Shown in pieces: positions 28,943 to 40,502 of a stretch of DNA of 56,707 nucleotides (positions within the stretch are counted from its first letter, which is position 1; the number at the start of each line of letters is the position of its first letter). A program made the translations under genes and the position numbers. The stretch is from an uncultured Pelagibacteraceae bacterium (lineage in GTDB: Bacteria > Pseudomonadota > Alphaproteobacteria > Pelagibacterales > Pelagibacteraceae), in NCBI GenBank assembly GCA_902554315.1, contig CACDOF010000004.1, forward strand, positions 1 to 56,707, given 5' to 3'. Under the pieces are notes generated by a model. It was not told where the DNA came from and did not search any database. It saw only the letters and a list, made by a program, of their open reading frames with translations.

Positions 28943-29647
28943 TCACTTATAAATAGATAATTTATAAAAAAAACAATCTATTAAAGTTTTTAAGTAATGG
29001 GAGTGAAGTTCTTTAATTATAAATTTTGTTTTACCTTTTTTTCTCTCTTTCCATTGAGTTGGAATTATTTTCATTTTATTTTTTAATATAATAAACTTTA
29101 AAGGTAATTCTAAAAATATATTAAAACTTTCAGATTCTAGTTTAGGAATTCTCTTAATTTTTTTTGTTTTATAACACTTAAATGCATTAGTAAAATCATT
29201 ATAATTGTACATAAACAAAATTTTAATAAAATAATTAGCTACTCTATTTAAAAAAAGTTTTTTTTTAGGATAATTTTTTGTAACTCCTCCTTTAATGAAA
29301 CGTGAACCAAAAATTCCATCATAAGAATTTATTAAACTTAATTTATAATATTCTATTAAATTTTGTATATCATCTGCGGAATCTGACATAAAGATTGTTA
29401 AATATTTTTTTTTTACTTTTTTTATTCCCAATCTAATCGCATTACCCAATCCAGGATTAATATTGTTATAAATTTTTACTTTTGGATTTTTTAATCTCTT
29501 TACTTTATTAAAAGTATCATCGGTGCTAAAATCATTGATAACAATTATTTCATAATTTAATTTTTTAAATTTATTTATAATTTTTTTTATTGTGTTTAAA
29601 ATTACTTGAGATTCATTTCTTGCAGGAATAATTATTGACATGGACAT
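28943..29647 (-). CDS. Family 2 glycosyltransferase (dolichol-phosphate-mannosyltransferase-like)
   Basis: Predicted GT-A fold sugar transferase of 234 aa. It begins MSMSIIIPARNESQVILNTI, with a nucleotide-sugar-binding strand IIVINDFSTDDTF (D-x-D region) and GLGNAIRLGI. A central SDSADD motif would bind metal and nucleotide sugar. It lacks long C-terminal membrane segments. The next gene upstream (29673-30848) is a polytopic membrane protein of GT-C type, so the pair could build a lipid-linked sugar donor and use it in envelope glycan assembly. Substrate is unknown. Confidence 0.82.
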   Translation of the reverse strand: MSMSIIIPARNESQVILNTIKKIINKFKKLNYEIIVINDFSTDDTFNKVKRLKNPKVKIYNNINPGLGNAIRLGIKKVKKKYLTIFMSDSADDIQNLIEYYKLSLINSYDGIFGSRFIKGGVTKNYPKKKLFLNRVANYFIKILFMYNYNDFTNAFKCYKTKKIKRIPKLESESFNIFLELPLKFIILKNKMKIIPTQWKERKKGKTKFIIKELHSHYLKTLIDCFFYKLSIYK

Positions 29648-29672
29648 GGACGATAAATCTTTATAAAAATTA

Positions 29673-30848
29673 TTATTTTAGTACTAAATTATTTTTTCCC
29701 CTTAAATATATTAAATTAACTATTAGTTGTATAAAAAAAATTAAAAATATTGCAATCTCATATACTTGATCATAACCAATAAAATGTTTTATAAGTCGAT
29801 TAAAATAGAAATAGTAAATAATTATAACAAAGTTAAATTTAAATAATATATGTTTAAAATTTTTTATTGATAAAATTAAAAGTGGTAATAGTAAAATATA
29901 ATCATATCTAGCATGCGGTAAAAAAACTAAAACAATTAAACATAGAATACTTAGCTTAACCAGTTCATTTTCTATATTTAATAACATCCTAATAAAAACA
30001 AAAGTTAAAGATAGAAATATTGTTATACCTATCAATTTGTTTATTATGAATGAGGTATCTGTATATAGTTTAAATGACTCGTGAAGAATTTTTATTTCTT
30101 TTAGGTCATAGTTATCAAAAATATAAATTTTGCTTATTAAAGAGTATAAATCATTAGTTTTTAAATAATTTTTACCAAGTATTAATTTTAAAGGTTCAAA
30201 CAAATTGGTAATAGGATCAGAATTTGTCATCATAAAATAGATTATCCAACCAAGTAAAGAAGGAATGATTGAAAATAAAAAAAGCTTATATTTTTTGGAG
30301 ATTAAATAATAAAAAGCAAGAATCGATCCCACACTATATTTAAAGTAGCTGAAACCTGAAAAAAAATATGAAAAATTATTCTTATATAAAAATGGCAAAA
30401 TAAAAAAAAACATTGTAAATAAACTTTGCTGACCATAGCCAATCGCCGTTCTTGTTGGGGAGCAGCTAAGAAAAATACATAAAATTAATACAGTTAATTC
30501 ATTTGAAACATCAAATTTTTTGCACAAAAGAAATGGAATAGTAAATACTAAAATTAAATTTACAAATAGCCATACTGCTTTGGCCGTATCCCATTCTAGG
30601 TAAGCAAGAGGCAATAAAACAACTTGTAGTCCATGAGCATATTCTCCAAGCTGACACATAAATGCTTCTCCTCCTTCTAAAAAATATTTATAGTGATTAA
30701 TTCCTTCACTTAATAATTTTGAAGGGAACCATTGTAGATCACAACTATTCTTTAATGCTTTCAAAGATGACTGGATTAGAGAAATTAAAGATAAAATAAA
30801 TAATAATAATAATGTTTTTTTATATTTTAATTTATAAATATCAAACAT
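29673..30848 (-). CDS. Polytopic membrane glycosyltransferase-like protein (GT87/DUF2029 type)
   Basis: An integral membrane protein of 391 aa with about ten hydrophobic segments. The first loop after membrane segment 1 contains CDLQWFPSKLLSEGINHYKY, the place where GT-C enzymes carry acidic catalytic residues and where GT87/DUF2029 proteins have a D-x-x-x-Y-P-type motif. YGQQS in the central segment also fits that family. It is directly upstream of a GT2 gene in the same direction, so a polyprenyl-phosphate-sugar-dependent transfer to the cell surface is plausible. The assignment is by pattern only. Confidence 0.6.
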   Translation of the reverse strand: MFDIYKLKYKKTLLLLFILSLISLIQSSLKALKNSCDLQWFPSKLLSEGINHYKYFLEGGEAFMCQLGEYAHGLQVVLLPLAYLEWDTAKAVWLFVNLILVFTIPFLLCKKFDVSNELTVLILCIFLSCSPTRTAIGYGQQSLFTMFFFILPFLYKNNFSYFFSGFSYFKYSVGSILAFYYLISKKYKLFLFSIIPSLLGWIIYFMMTNSDPITNLFEPLKLILGKNYLKTNDLYSLISKIYIFDNYDLKEIKILHESFKLYTDTSFIINKLIGITIFLSLTFVFIRMLLNIENELVKLSILCLIVLVFLPHARYDYILLLPLLILSIKNFKHILFKFNFVIIIYYFYFNRLIKHFIGYDQVYEIAIFLIFFIQLIVNLIYLRGKNNLVLK

Positions 30849-30890
30849 GTTAGAAAATAAAAAATATTACGCAATCTTGAAAAAAAATAT

Positions 30891-32702
30891 TCATTTTTCT
30901 TTGCTAATTTTTAAAACTCCAATAAACGCCTCCTGAGGTATTTCAACTTTTCCAAATTGTTTTGCTCTAGCTTTTCCTTTTTTTTGTTTTTCTAAAAGTT
31001 TACGTTTTCTATCTGTTGCCCCACCACCATGTATCTTTGTTAATACATCTTTTTTAAAACCTTTAATTGTTTCTCTGGCAATAATTTTTCCTCCAATTGC
31101 AGCCTGAATTGGAATCATAAAATTATGTCTAGGAATTAAATCTTTTAATTTTTCACATACTTCTCTTCCTGTAAATTGAGCAAAATCTTTGTGAATCATC
31201 ATTGCTAAAGCATCAACAGGTTCGGTATTAACCAATATACTCATTTTTACTAACTCACCTTCTTTGTAGCCGCTAAGTTCATAATCAAAACTAGCGTAAC
31301 CACTTGTCATTGATTTTAGTCTATCATTAAAATCAAAAACTATTTCATTTAATGGTAACTCATAGTTTATAACTGCTCTATTTCCAGAGTAACTAAGATT
31401 GGTTTGCATTCCTCTTTTGTCCTGACAAATTTTAATTATAGATCCTAGATATTGATCTGGTGTAATTATTGTTGCCTTGATCCATGGTTCCTCTATAAAT
31501 TTAATAAAAGTAGGATCTGGTAAACTAGATGGATTTTGTAAATTTATTATTTTTCCATTATTCATATGAATTTTATAAACAACACCTGGTGTAGTAGTTA
31601 ATAAATTAATATCAAATTCTCTTTCTAGTCTTTCACTAACAATTTCGAGATGAAGTAGGCCTAAAAATCCACATCTAAATCCAAGACCTAAAGCAGATGA
31701 AGACTCTGGTTCAAAAGAAAAGCTAGAATCATTTAACTGAAGTTTTGCTAAACCATCTTTTAGCTTTTGATATTCTGAACTATCAACTGGAAATAATCCA
31801 CAAAAAACCACTGGTTTGCTTGGTTTAAAGCCTGGTAATGATTTTATAATAGGGTCATTTGCATCACAAATAGTATCACCAACCTTGGTTTCAGAAAGAA
31901 CTTTTATTCCAGTGGTAATAAATCCTATTTCACCAGCATTAAGTTCATTTACATTTTTTGGCTTAGGGGTAAAAACACCTACTTGTTCAACAAAGTATTC
32001 TTGTTCAGTAGACATCATTTTAATTTTCATATTTTTTGATATTTTTCCATCAATTATTCGAACTAAAATTACTACTCCAAGATAAGTGTCATACCAACTA
32101 TCTACTAACAAACATTTTAATTTTTCATTTTTTTTACCTTTAGGGCTAGGTAGGTCTTGTACAATTTTTTCTAAAATTTCATCAATTCCGTCTCCTGTTT
32201 TTCCAGAGCATGGAATTGCATTTGAAGTATCAATTCCTATAACATCTTCTATTTGCTTATTTGTCCTATCAATATCTGAAGCTGGTAGATCAATTTTATT
32301 TAAAACTGGAATAATTTCATGGTCAATGTCCAATGCTTGATAAACATTAGCTAAAGTTTGAGCCTCTACACCTTGTGTGCTATCTACTATCAAAATTGAG
32401 CCTTCGCATGCATACAAAGATCTGCTTACTTCATAACTAAAGTCAACATGTCCGGGGGTATCTATAATATTTAATATATAATTTTTTCCATTTTTTGATT
32501 TGTAATTTAGCTTAACTGTTTGTGCTTTAATTGTAATTCCTCTTTCTCTTTCTATGTCCATAGAGTCTAATACTTGAGATTTCATTTCTCTATCAGTAAG
32601 TCCACCACATTTATGAATTATTCTGTCAGCAATAGTAGATTTTCCATGATCAATATGTGCAATAATTGCAAAATTTCTAATATTATCAATTTCAATAGTC
32701 AT
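30891..32702 (-). CDS. lepA: Elongation factor 4
   Basis: Translational GTPase that acts on stalled ribosomes (back-translocase, LepA/EF4). I choose the ATG at 32702 (603 aa, the usual length), giving [20 protein letters not shown]; a longer frame to 32741 would run into pheT. GTPase motifs are AHIDHGKST (G1), GIT (G2), DTPGH (G3) and NKID (G4). The C-terminal LepA-specific domain ends in a basic, glycine-rich stretch ([16 protein letters not shown]). It starts 4 bp after the pheT stop codon. Confidence 0.97.
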   Translation of the reverse strand: MTIEIDNIRNFAIIAHIDHGKSTIADRIIHKCGGLTDREMKSQVLDSMDIERERGITIKAQTVKLNYKSKNGKNYILNIIDTPGHVDFSYEVSRSLYACEGSILIVDSTQGVEAQTLANVYQALDIDHEIIPVLNKIDLPASDIDRTNKQIEDVIGIDTSNAIPCSGKTGDGIDEILEKIVQDLPSPKGKKNEKLKCLLVDSWYDTYLGVVILVRIIDGKISKNMKIKMMSTEQEYFVEQVGVFTPKPKNVNELNAGEIGFITTGIKVLSETKVGDTICDANDPIIKSLPGFKPSKPVVFCGLFPVDSSEYQKLKDGLAKLQLNDSSFSFEPESSSALGLGFRCGFLGLLHLEIVSERLEREFDINLLTTTPGVVYKIHMNNGKIINLQNPSSLPDPTFIKFIEEPWIKATIITPDQYLGSIIKICQDKRGMQTNLSYSGNRAVINYELPLNEIVFDFNDRLKSMTSGYASFDYELSGYKEGELVKMSILVNTEPVDALAMMIHKDFAQFTGREVCEKLKDLIPRHNFMIPIQAAIGGKIIARETIKGFKKDVLTKIHGGGATDRKRKLLEKQKKGKARAKQFGKVEIPQEAFIGVLKISKEK

Positions 32703-32706
32703 TTGC

Positions 32707-35115
32707 TTATGATCTAATTTTTGCACCAGTTTTACTCTCAACCAACGAGATTATCTGATTATTTATTTTTTCGAGATCATTATCATTTAGAGTTTTTTCT
32801 GATGATTGAATAGTAACGTTTAAAGCAATGGACTTCTTATCTTTTGGAATATTTTCACCTTCATAAACGTCAAATACTTTTACAGATTTAATGAGATCTT
32901 TATCAATTGAAATAATTAATTGTATTAAATCTTGAGCATTTATTTTTTTATCTACCACAAAAGCATAATCTCTTTCTGATTTTTGAAAGTCTGAATATTC
33001 AAAATTAGATTTTCTATCTTTAAGTTTTAATTTATTTTCTTTTAAATTATCTAAATATATTTCAAATTTTACTAACGCTTCTGTTTTAATATCAAGTTTT
33101 CTAATAATATTTGGATGAATTTCTCCAAAATAAGCTACGGGCTCAATATCATCTTTATCTAAGTAAATTGAACCAGACTTTCCAGGATGGTAGTAAGATG
33201 GAGATTTTTCTCTTATAAAAAAATCATCCTTATCATATCCTGCTTCTTTAAGTGTTTGAATTGCATCTTTTTTTGCGTCAAAAACGTCTACTAATCTATC
33301 TTTTTCGTTCCAATTTAATCTGGACATTTTTCCTGATTTAATAGCTCCTACTACAGTTAATTGTTGTCCCGGTTGATTACCTATAAAAATAGGACCTATC
33401 TCAAAAAGAGAAATATCTTTAAAACCTCTATCTAAATTTTTCTTAAGATAAAAAATTAAATTTGGAAAAATAGAATTTCTTAAAACATCTAAATCTGAGC
33501 TGATTGGATTAACTATTTTAATTTCTTTATAATTCTCTTTGAATAATTGATTTAATTTAGAGTCTGTAAAAGACCATGTCACAGTTTCATAATATCCTTT
33601 TGATGCCACTGAACGTTGAAGGAAGTGAAAAAGTTTCTGTTGTTTATTTAATGTATCTTTACCTCTTATTTTCTCTGGTTCAAATATCCTAATGTTGCTA
33701 TAACCTTTAATTCTTACTATTTCCTCTACAATATCAATTGGTTGAGTTATATCTGGTCTCCAAGTAGGTATTTTTAATTCTAATTCTTTTTTTTTATTCT
33801 TTACTTCAAAGCCTAAATTAATTAAAATTTTTTCAATATCTTTTTCTCTAATTTTAAAGCCTGCAACGTTTTCAAACAAAGATAGCTTAAACTTTATTTT
33901 ATTTTTTCTAGCATTTTCAAGTTTTTGAATATCAAATTTGCTTACTTTACCTCCACAAATATCAGTAATTAATTGTGCGGCTTTTGTTAAACCAGTTTCA
34001 ATAGACTCTGGGTCTATACCTCTTTCAAATCTAAATTTTGCATCAGTATCTAAGTACAATAGCTTAGAGGTTCTTCTTACGGATCTAGGATTAAAATAAG
34101 CAGATTCTAAAAGAATATTTTTTGTATCAAATTCAGTACCAGTCCGTGTACCTCCAATTATTCCCCCTAAACCTAAAACTCCTGACTTGTCAGAAATAAC
34201 ACACATATCATCTTCTAACTTATATTTCTTATTATCTAGGGCTTCTAAGGTTTCTCCTTTTTTAGAATTTCTTACTATAATTTCTTTATCAATTTTATCA
34301 GCATCATAAGCATGAAGTGGTCTATTTAAATCAAACATTACATAATTAGTAATATCAACTATTGCTGAAATTGACTTTTGGCCAAGAGACTCAATTTTAT
34401 CTTTTAGCCATTTTGGACTTTCTTTATTTTTAACTCCTTTAATCAAACAGCTTCCGAATATAGTACATCCTTGATTTTTATCCTTAGTTATTGAAACTTT
34501 AACATTATGAGAACCATCTTTTTTAACTTTTTTATTTGAAATTTTTTTTAGTTTACCAGCTCCTGCAGCTGCAAGATCTCTTGCTACACCTCTGACACCC
34601 AAACAATCAGGGCGATTTGGAGTTATTGATAAATCTATAACTTTTGTACTGCTATTTTTAAAAAAATTTTGACCTATTTTATTAAAGTATTTATCTTTTT
34701 TAAGCTCAGTTATTCCTTCACTTTCATTAGAAAGATTCAACTCAGACTCTGAGCATAACATTCCATATGAGGTAACTCCTCTAATCTTACTTACATTTAG
34801 TTTCATTTTATTTTTTGGAATTATTGAACCTGGGCCAGCATAAACAGTTAAAAGATTTTTTTTTGCATTTGGTGCGCCACATACGACTCTCACTATATCT
34901 GATTGCCCTATATCAACATCACATACTTTTAGTCTATCAGCATTTGGGTGTTGCTCAGTATTAATAATTTTCGCAATTTTGAAACTATCGAGTTCAGAAC
35001 TTGCATTCTCAAAACTTTCAACCTCAAGTCCAACATCTGTAAGTTTTTCTATTATTTTATTATCATTATATTTTGTGTCTAAATGTTCTTTAAGCCAGCC
35101 TATTGTGAATTTCAT
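32707..35115 (-). CDS. pheT: Phenylalanyl-tRNA synthetase beta subunit
   Basis: Large subunit of the alpha2-beta2 Phe-tRNA synthetase, 802 aa. It shows the N-terminal EMAP/tRNA-binding OB-fold ([21 protein letters not shown] near 50-70), the B3/B4 editing domain with TPNRPDCLG and VDITNYVM, the B5 domain, the core class II catalytic-like domain (about 470-680), and the C-terminal ferredoxin-fold anticodon-binding domain ([19 protein letters not shown]). The start overlaps the pheS stop by 4 bp. Confidence 0.97.
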   Translation of the reverse strand: MKFTIGWLKEHLDTKYNDNKIIEKLTDVGLEVESFENASSELDSFKIAKIINTEQHPNADRLKVCDVDIGQSDIVRVVCGAPNAKKNLLTVYAGPGSIIPKNKMKLNVSKIRGVTSYGMLCSESELNLSNESEGITELKKDKYFNKIGQNFFKNSSTKVIDLSITPNRPDCLGVRGVARDLAAAGAGKLKKISNKKVKKDGSHNVKVSITKDKNQGCTIFGSCLIKGVKNKESPKWLKDKIESLGQKSISAIVDITNYVMFDLNRPLHAYDADKIDKEIIVRNSKKGETLEALDNKKYKLEDDMCVISDKSGVLGLGGIIGGTRTGTEFDTKNILLESAYFNPRSVRRTSKLLYLDTDAKFRFERGIDPESIETGLTKAAQLITDICGGKVSKFDIQKLENARKNKIKFKLSLFENVAGFKIREKDIEKILINLGFEVKNKKKELELKIPTWRPDITQPIDIVEEIVRIKGYSNIRIFEPEKIRGKDTLNKQQKLFHFLQRSVASKGYYETVTWSFTDSKLNQLFKENYKEIKIVNPISSDLDVLRNSIFPNLIFYLKKNLDRGFKDISLFEIGPIFIGNQPGQQLTVVGAIKSGKMSRLNWNEKDRLVDVFDAKKDAIQTLKEAGYDKDDFFIREKSPSYYHPGKSGSIYLDKDDIEPVAYFGEIHPNIIRKLDIKTEALVKFEIYLDNLKENKLKLKDRKSNFEYSDFQKSERDYAFVVDKKINAQDLIQLIISIDKDLIKSVKVFDVYEGENIPKDKKSIALNVTIQSSEKTLNDNDLEKINNQIISLVESKTGAKIRS

Positions 35116-36179
35116 CTGCTAAGGCCTCTATAATTTGATGGAACATCTAAAGGATCAAATCCAAAATGGTTTAACCATCTATAATCTGTCTCGAAAAAAG
35201 CTCTTAAATCATTTATTCCATATTTAAGCATTCCAAGCCTATCTATACCAATACCAAATGCATATCCTTGATATTTATCTGGATTAACATTCACATTTTT
35301 AAGTACGTTTGGATGAACCATTCCACATCCTAAAATCTCTAACCATTTGTCGCCTTCTCCAATAATGATTTTTCCATTTTTCAATTCGTAACCAATATCT
35401 ACTTCCGCGGATGGTTCTGTAAAAGGAAAATGACTTGGTCTAAATCTCATTTGAATTTTATCAACTTCAAAAAATTCTTTTATAAAATAATTTAAACATC
35501 CCTTTAAATGTCCCATGTTAATCTCTTTATCAATATGCAGTCCCTCAACTTGATGAAACATGGGAGAATGAGTTTGATCGCTGTCTGATCTGTATGTTCT
35601 TCCTGGCGCAATAATTTTAAAAGGTGGCTTACCCTTTAACATAGTTCTTACTTGTACTGGGGACGTATGAGTTCTTAAAAGTAATTCTTTCTTATTATCC
35701 AAGTAAAAAGTATCATGCATATCTCTTGCTGGATGATTGTCAGGTGTATTTAATGCAGTGAAATTATAATGTTCATTCTCTACATCAGGCCCTTCTTCAA
35801 TACTAAATCCAATTTCTGAAAATATTGATGATATTTCATCTATTACTTGTGAAACAGGGTGTATTTTTCCTAGTTTAATATCTCTTTCAGGTAAAGTTAT
35901 GTCTATTTTTTCATTCTCAAGTTTAGAATTAATTTCTTTAGTTTCTATTTCTTGAAGTTTTATATTTATTTTATCTTGAAGTTCTTCTTTTATAAAATTT
36001 AGATCTGATGCAAATTTTTTTCTATCATCTGATGAGATAGAACCAATTTTTTTGAATAAATTAGAGATTGCGCCGTTCTTGCCAAATAATTCTGTTTTAA
36101 TCTGATTTACAGTTTCTAGATTTATATCTCTGCTAAGTTTATCTAAATACTCATCTTTAATTTTTTTAATATCGGACAT
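35112..36179 (-). CDS. pheS: Phenylalanyl-tRNA synthetase alpha subunit
   Basis: Catalytic subunit that charges tRNA-Phe. In 355 aa there is an N-terminal coiled-coil region (about 1-90), then motif 1 [34 protein letters not shown], motif 2 in [18 protein letters not shown], and motif 3 [14 protein letters not shown]. It overlaps pheT by 4 bp and lies 43 bp after rplT, so it belongs to the thrS-infC-rpmI-rplT-pheS-pheT-lepA block. Confidence 0.97.
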   Translation of the reverse strand: MSDIKKIKDEYLDKLSRDINLETVNQIKTELFGKNGAISNLFKKIGSISSDDRKKFASDLNFIKEELQDKINIKLQEIETKEINSKLENEKIDITLPERDIKLGKIHPVSQVIDEISSIFSEIGFSIEEGPDVENEHYNFTALNTPDNHPARDMHDTFYLDNKKELLLRTHTSPVQVRTMLKGKPPFKIIAPGRTYRSDSDQTHSPMFHQVEGLHIDKEINMGHLKGCLNYFIKEFFEVDKIQMRFRPSHFPFTEPSAEVDIGYELKNGKIIIGEGDKWLEILGCGMVHPNVLKNVNVNPDKYQGYAFGIGIDRLGMLKYGINDLRAFFETDYRWLNHFGFDPLDVPSNYRGLSR

Positions 36180-36222
36180 ATTTGTAGATTATTTGTTAAC
36201 TAAAGAAAAACAATAGTGAAGA

Positions 36223-36579
36223 TTAATTTAAAGCAGCTTGTGCTTTTTTTACTATTGTTTTAAAGGCTTCGGGATTATCATATGCAATTTCAGCAAGTAT
36301 TTTTCTATCAATTTTTATTCCAGTTTTACTTAATCCATTTATAAATTTAGAATAGGTTAATCCTTCTGATCTAACTCCTGCATTTATTCTTTGTATCCAT
36401 AAAGATTTAAAATCTCTTTTTTTGTTTCTTCTATCTCTATATGCATACTGCATAGCTTTTTCCATTGCTTGTCTAGCAACCCTAATGGTGTTCTTTCTTC
36501 TTCCCCACTGACCTTTTACAGCTTTTAAAACTTTTTTGTGTTTTGCTCTGCTTGTTACACCTCTTTTAACTCTTGCCAT
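36223..36579 (-). CDS. rplT: 50S ribosomal protein L20
   Basis: A 118-aa basic protein that binds 23S rRNA early in assembly. It begins [16 protein letters not shown] and shows [19 protein letters not shown] and the [17 protein letters not shown] block that are invariant in L20. It follows rpmI by 1 bp. In enterobacteria L20 represses the rpmI-rplT operon by binding its leader; I see no obvious pseudoknot in the 53-bp gap before rpmI. Confidence 0.98.
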   Translation of the reverse strand: MARVKRGVTSRAKHKKVLKAVKGQWGRRKNTIRVARQAMEKAMQYAYRDRRNKKRDFKSLWIQRINAGVRSEGLTYSKFINGLSKTGIKIDRKILAEIAYDNPEAFKTIVKKAQAALN

Positions 36580-36580
36580 T

Positions 36581-36787
36581 TTAACCTCTTAAACTGTAAG
36601 GCATATACGATTTTACAATTTTTCCATCTTGTTTTGACATAACTGTGGTGCCTCTTTGTTTTCGAATTTGTGAACTGGTTCTTTTAATCATACCATGTCT
36701 CTTGCCAGCTTGAGCAGTTATAACCTTGCCTTTAGCTGATATTTTAAATCTTTTTTTTGCAGAGCTTTTAGTTTTAAGTTTTGGCAT
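36581..36787 (-). CDS. rpmI: 50S ribosomal protein L35
   Basis: A 68-aa basic ribosomal protein. It begins [16 protein letters not shown] and includes [19 protein letters not shown], the family core. It lies between infC (53 bp away) and rplT (1 bp away), the standard infC-rpmI-rplT order. Confidence 0.97.
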   Translation of the reverse strand: MPKLKTKSSAKKRFKISAKGKVITAQAGKRHGMIKRTSSQIRKQRGTTVMSKQDGKIVKSYMPYSLRG

Positions 36788-36840
36788 AATTTTCAGGGGT
36801 TATACAAAGATTAATATTAATTTACAACTAGAAATATAGC

Positions 36841-37386
36841 TTATAAAGGCTGAATAACCATAATCATTTGTTTACCATCAAATTTTGGTTGTAGTTCAAC
36901 TCTTCCAATGGACTCCATATCTTGTTTTATTTTATCCATAAGTTCATTTCCAAGGCTTGAATGCTGTAGTTCTCTTCCCTTAAATCTAATTGTAAATTTT
37001 ACTTTATCTCCTTTTGCTAAAAATTTTTGTGCATTTTTAATTTTAAAAGTATAATCATGAACTTCTGTAACAGGTCTCAATTTTATTTCTTTTAATTCAA
37101 TTTTTTTTTGTTTCTTTTTAGCTTTATTTGCTTTTTTTTGAGCATCATACTTATATTTTCCCATATCCATAATTTTACAGACTGGGGGCTTTGCGTTTGG
37201 AGCTATCTCTATTAAATCTAGGCCTTCATCTCTAGCTCTATTAATCGCATCATTTAAATTTAAAATTCCAAGATTTTCTCCTCCACTATCAATAACTTGT
37301 ACTTCGCTTGAGGTAATTCTATTATTAGTTCTAGGTCCTCTAGCTTTTGTTCTTCTCTGAAAATAGTTTTGTTTAAAATCTGCCAC
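36841..37386 (-). CDS. infC: Translation initiation factor IF-3
   Basis: Prevents premature 30S/50S joining and checks the start codon. The 181-aa protein has the N-terminal domain (RTNNRITSSEVQVIDSGG), a linker with DLIEIAPNAKPPVCKIMDMGKYKY, and the C-terminal domain with IKLRPVTEVHDYTFKIKN-type sequence and KVKFTIRFKGRE. The start codon is GTG, immediately after the thrS TAA. A non-ATG start is common for infC (ATT in enterobacteria), linked to autoregulation. Whether that operates here is not visible. Confidence 0.96.
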   Translation of the reverse strand: MADFKQNYFQRRTKARGPRTNNRITSSEVQVIDSGGENLGILNLNDAINRARDEGLDLIEIAPNAKPPVCKIMDMGKYKYDAQKKANKAKKKQKKIELKEIKLRPVTEVHDYTFKIKNAQKFLAKGDKVKFTIRFKGRELQHSSLGNELMDKIKQDMESIGRVELQPKFDGKQMIMVIQPL

Positions 37387-39306
37387 TTAAATTGAAGGTG
37401 CTTTATTTAAAGCAGAGTATTTTTTTACAAATTCTTTTAATTCCATATTTTCTTGTTTATTAGAATCCAATCTTCTAATAGTTACTGTGTTAGTGTCAAC
37501 TTCTTTTTTTCCACAAATTAAAAGCAAAGGAACCTTTGTTAATGAATGATCTCTAATTTTATAATTTAAATTATGATTTTTAAGATCTACTTCAGATGAA
37601 ATGCCTACTTTTTTTAATTGTTGATGAACATTTTTTGCATAATCATCAAAATCATTAGAAATTGGTATTACAACTGTTTGAAGAGGAGTTATCCAAAAAG
37701 GCAGCTTGCCAGCATAATTCTCTATTAAAATTCCTATAAATCTTTCTAAAGATCCAAATAATGCTCTATGAAGCATTACTGGAACTTTTTTGCTACCATC
37801 TTTAGAAACATATGTGGCTCCTAATCTTTCAGGAAGATTCAAGTCAACTTGCAAAGTTCCACATTGCCAGTCTCTTCCTATTGCATCCCTTAAAACAAAT
37901 TCTATTTTTGGACCATAAAATGCTCCTTCACCTTTATTTATAGTATATTCTAATTTTGATGCTTTGATAGCTTCAAGCAAAGCAGCTTCCGATTTATCCC
38001 AAACAGCATCTTCACCAACTCTAATATCTGGACGGTCAGAATATTTCAAAATTACATTTTCAAAACCTAAATCTTTATAAATTTCTAATATTAAATTTGT
38101 TACTGATAAGCACTCATCTGTAATTTGCTCTTCTGAACAAAAAATATGCGCATCATCTTGTGTAAAAGCTCTAACTCTTAATAAACCATGTAATGCTCCA
38201 GATGGTTCATATCTATGTACTTTTCCAAATTCTGACATTTTGAGAGGCAAATCTCTATAACTTTTTAAACCTTGATTAAAAACTTGAACACAACCCGGGC
38301 AATTCATTGGTTTAATTGCAAAAATCTTTTCGTCAGGCGTCGTAGATGTATACATATTTTCTCCAAACTTATCCCAGTGACCAGATTTTTCCCACAACGA
38401 TCTATCCAAAATTTCAGGTGTATTAATTTCTTCATAGCCTGCATAATCTTGTTTCATCCTCATATAGGAAACTAATTTTTGAAAAAGCTTCCATCCTTTT
38501 TGATGCCAAAAAACTGAACCTGGGCTTTCTTCTCTAAAATGAAATAAATCCATTTCTTTACCTAGTTTTCTGTGATCTCTTTTTTCGGCTTCTTCTATTC
38601 TTTTAAGGTATTCATCTAATTCTTTTTGAGATGGCCAGCTTGTTCCATAAATTCTTTGAAGCATTTCATTGTTTGAGTCTCCTCTCCAATATGCCCCTGA
38701 AACTTTTGTCAATTTAAAAGCTTTACCAATTTTACCAGATGAGACTAAATGCGGACCTCTGCACAAATCATACCAAGCATCACCATGATGATAAATGGTA
38801 AGTTCTTCATTTTGCTCAATACTTTCAATTATTTCAGCTTTATATTTTTCACCAATCTTTTTAAAATGATCAATGGCTTTTTCTCTTTCCCAAACTTCTC
38901 TTCTTGTTTTTACATCTTTGTCAATTATCTCCGACATTTTTTTTTCAATCTTCTTAAGATCATCACTTGTGAAAGGTTCTTTTCTAGCAAAGTCATAATA
39001 AAAACCATTTTCTATCACTGGTCCAATAGTTACTTGAGTGCCTGGGTATAATTCTTGAACAGCCATAGCCATAATATGTGCAGTATCATGTCTAATAACT
39101 TCTAACCCCTCAGGATCTTTCGCAGTAAAAATTTTGACAGAACTATCTTTATCGATAGTAAAATATAAGTCTTTTAATTCACCGTTAACACTCATTATTA
39201 AAGCTTGCTTTACTAATGATTTGCTTATTTTTTCGGCAACTTCTAAACCTGTTACATTTTTTTCAAAGTTTAGTTGTTTTCCATCTGGTAAAGTAATATT
39301 TGGCAT
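37387..39306 (-). CDS. thrS: Threonyl-tRNA synthetase
   Basis: Class II synthetase of 639 aa, full length. Domains in order: N-terminal TGS domain (ITLPDGKQLNFEKNVTG), editing domain with HDTAHIMAMA and CRGPHL, the catalytic core with zinc-binding PMNCPGCVQVF, motif 2 HRYEPSGALHGLLRVRAFTQDDAHIF, and GPKIEFVLRDAIGRDWQCGT, then the anticodon-binding domain (PLQTVVIPIS). Its start touches the stop of a glycosyltransferase gene (one-base overlap), so that gene may lead the transcript. Confidence 0.97.
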   Translation of the reverse strand: MPNITLPDGKQLNFEKNVTGLEVAEKISKSLVKQALIMSVNGELKDLYFTIDKDSSVKIFTAKDPEGLEVIRHDTAHIMAMAVQELYPGTQVTIGPVIENGFYYDFARKEPFTSDDLKKIEKKMSEIIDKDVKTRREVWEREKAIDHFKKIGEKYKAEIIESIEQNEELTIYHHGDAWYDLCRGPHLVSSGKIGKAFKLTKVSGAYWRGDSNNEMLQRIYGTSWPSQKELDEYLKRIEEAEKRDHRKLGKEMDLFHFREESPGSVFWHQKGWKLFQKLVSYMRMKQDYAGYEEINTPEILDRSLWEKSGHWDKFGENMYTSTTPDEKIFAIKPMNCPGCVQVFNQGLKSYRDLPLKMSEFGKVHRYEPSGALHGLLRVRAFTQDDAHIFCSEEQITDECLSVTNLILEIYKDLGFENVILKYSDRPDIRVGEDAVWDKSEAALLEAIKASKLEYTINKGEGAFYGPKIEFVLRDAIGRDWQCGTLQVDLNLPERLGATYVSKDGSKKVPVMLHRALFGSLERFIGILIENYAGKLPFWITPLQTVVIPISNDFDDYAKNVHQQLKKVGISSEVDLKNHNLNYKIRDHSLTKVPLLLICGKKEVDTNTVTIRRLDSNKQENMELKEFVKKYSALNKAPSI

Positions 39307-40460
39307 TAATTAAATAGTTTTTTGTACTCTGAATAAGTAGAAAAACACATTTTTTCAACATTAAATTTTGTAATTGCATTTTTTCTACCCTCTATTCCCA
39401 TTTGTTTTAATGTATTTTCCTCTAGATTCATTACTTCAATAATCTTTTTAGAGAGATCTTCAGCGTTACCTGCTTCAAATAAAAAACCAGTCTTATTTTC
39501 AATTATAGTTTCTTTAGAACCACCTATATTGCTTGCAAGAATAATTTTTTGCATTGATTGGGCCTCAACCGATATTCTACCAAAAGCTTCTGGTTCAATT
39601 GATGCCGAAATTACAAAATCTGCAATTTTATATGCTAGTGGCATATTTTTACAATTATCAATAAATAAAACCTGTTTATTTAATCTGTGTTGCTCAGATA
39701 ATCTTATTAACTTCTTTTTATAAAGATCTCTTCCTTGGTCACTGCCTAATATCACTGCAATAAAAGGTTTGTTGCCTAACTGAATATTAACATTGTTAAG
39801 TGCATCCAAAAACATTTCTTGACCTTTCCAAGAGGTAAGTCTCCCTGGCATTAGTATAATTTTTTTTCCTACTTGCAACTGCCAAGATTTAAACAAGTTG
39901 TCTTCCTCTGACTCTAAAGTTGTAGATGGATCAAAATAATCTGTATTTATTCCTCTAAAGATAACTAATAATTTTTTATTATCATTTAAAAATTCTGAAT
40001 AGTTTTCTTTTATGTGTGAAAAAATAAAGTTAGAACCTGCAATGATTAAGTCTGACCTTACCATTACAGAATTATAAAATTTTTTTATTTTACTTTTAAA
40101 ATTGTAAGTTCCATGAAAAGTTGTGACGAATTTTCTTCTAGTAATTTTGGTTGCAATCAAGCAGGACCAAGCAGGAGCTCTACTCCTAGCATGAACAATG
40201 TTAATCCCAAAAATTAAAATAATTAAAGAAATAATTAAAGAATTGAATAGTATTAATAAAGGATTTTTAGATTGAACAGGAAGTCTTATAACTTTTACTT
40301 TTTTTTTATCTACAAATTTTAAAAGTTCTCCACCACTTGTAATTAAATATGATTTTACATTATTCTCGTGTAAATAATGAGCTATGTCATAACATCCTGT
40401 TTCGGCTCCTCCATAACCAAGTCTTGGAATTACCTGTAATACTTTTAATTTAGGCTGCAT
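39306..40460 (-). CDS. Family 4 glycosyltransferase
   Basis: GT-B fold sugar transferase of 384 aa. The N-terminal domain begins VLQVIPRLGYGGAETGC, the typical GT4 opening with the glycine-rich acceptor loop. The C-terminal domain has LMPGRLTSWKGQEMFLDA and the nucleotide-sugar motif SIEPEAFGRISVEAQSM (E-x7-E type). It probably acts at the inner membrane on lipopolysaccharide or another envelope glycan; the sugar cannot be read from sequence. It ends on the first base of thrS. Confidence 0.88.
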   Translation of the reverse strand: MQPKLKVLQVIPRLGYGGAETGCYDIAHYLHENNVKSYLITSGGELLKFVDKKKVKVIRLPVQSKNPLLILFNSLIISLIILIFGINIVHARSRAPAWSCLIATKITRRKFVTTFHGTYNFKSKIKKFYNSVMVRSDLIIAGSNFIFSHIKENYSEFLNDNKKLLVIFRGINTDYFDPSTTLESEEDNLFKSWQLQVGKKIILMPGRLTSWKGQEMFLDALNNVNIQLGNKPFIAVILGSDQGRDLYKKKLIRLSEQHRLNKQVLFIDNCKNMPLAYKIADFVISASIEPEAFGRISVEAQSMQKIILASNIGGSKETIIENKTGFLFEAGNAEDLSKKIIEVMNLEENTLKQMGIEGRKNAITKFNVEKMCFSTYSEYKKLFN

Positions 40461-40502
40461 GTGATAATAATATAATATACCTAATCAACATTATTACTTT
40501 AT

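Noticed and set aside
36788-36840. L20-type autoregulatory leader before rpmI
   Set aside because: The 53-bp gap is too short and shows no pseudoknot-like pairing.
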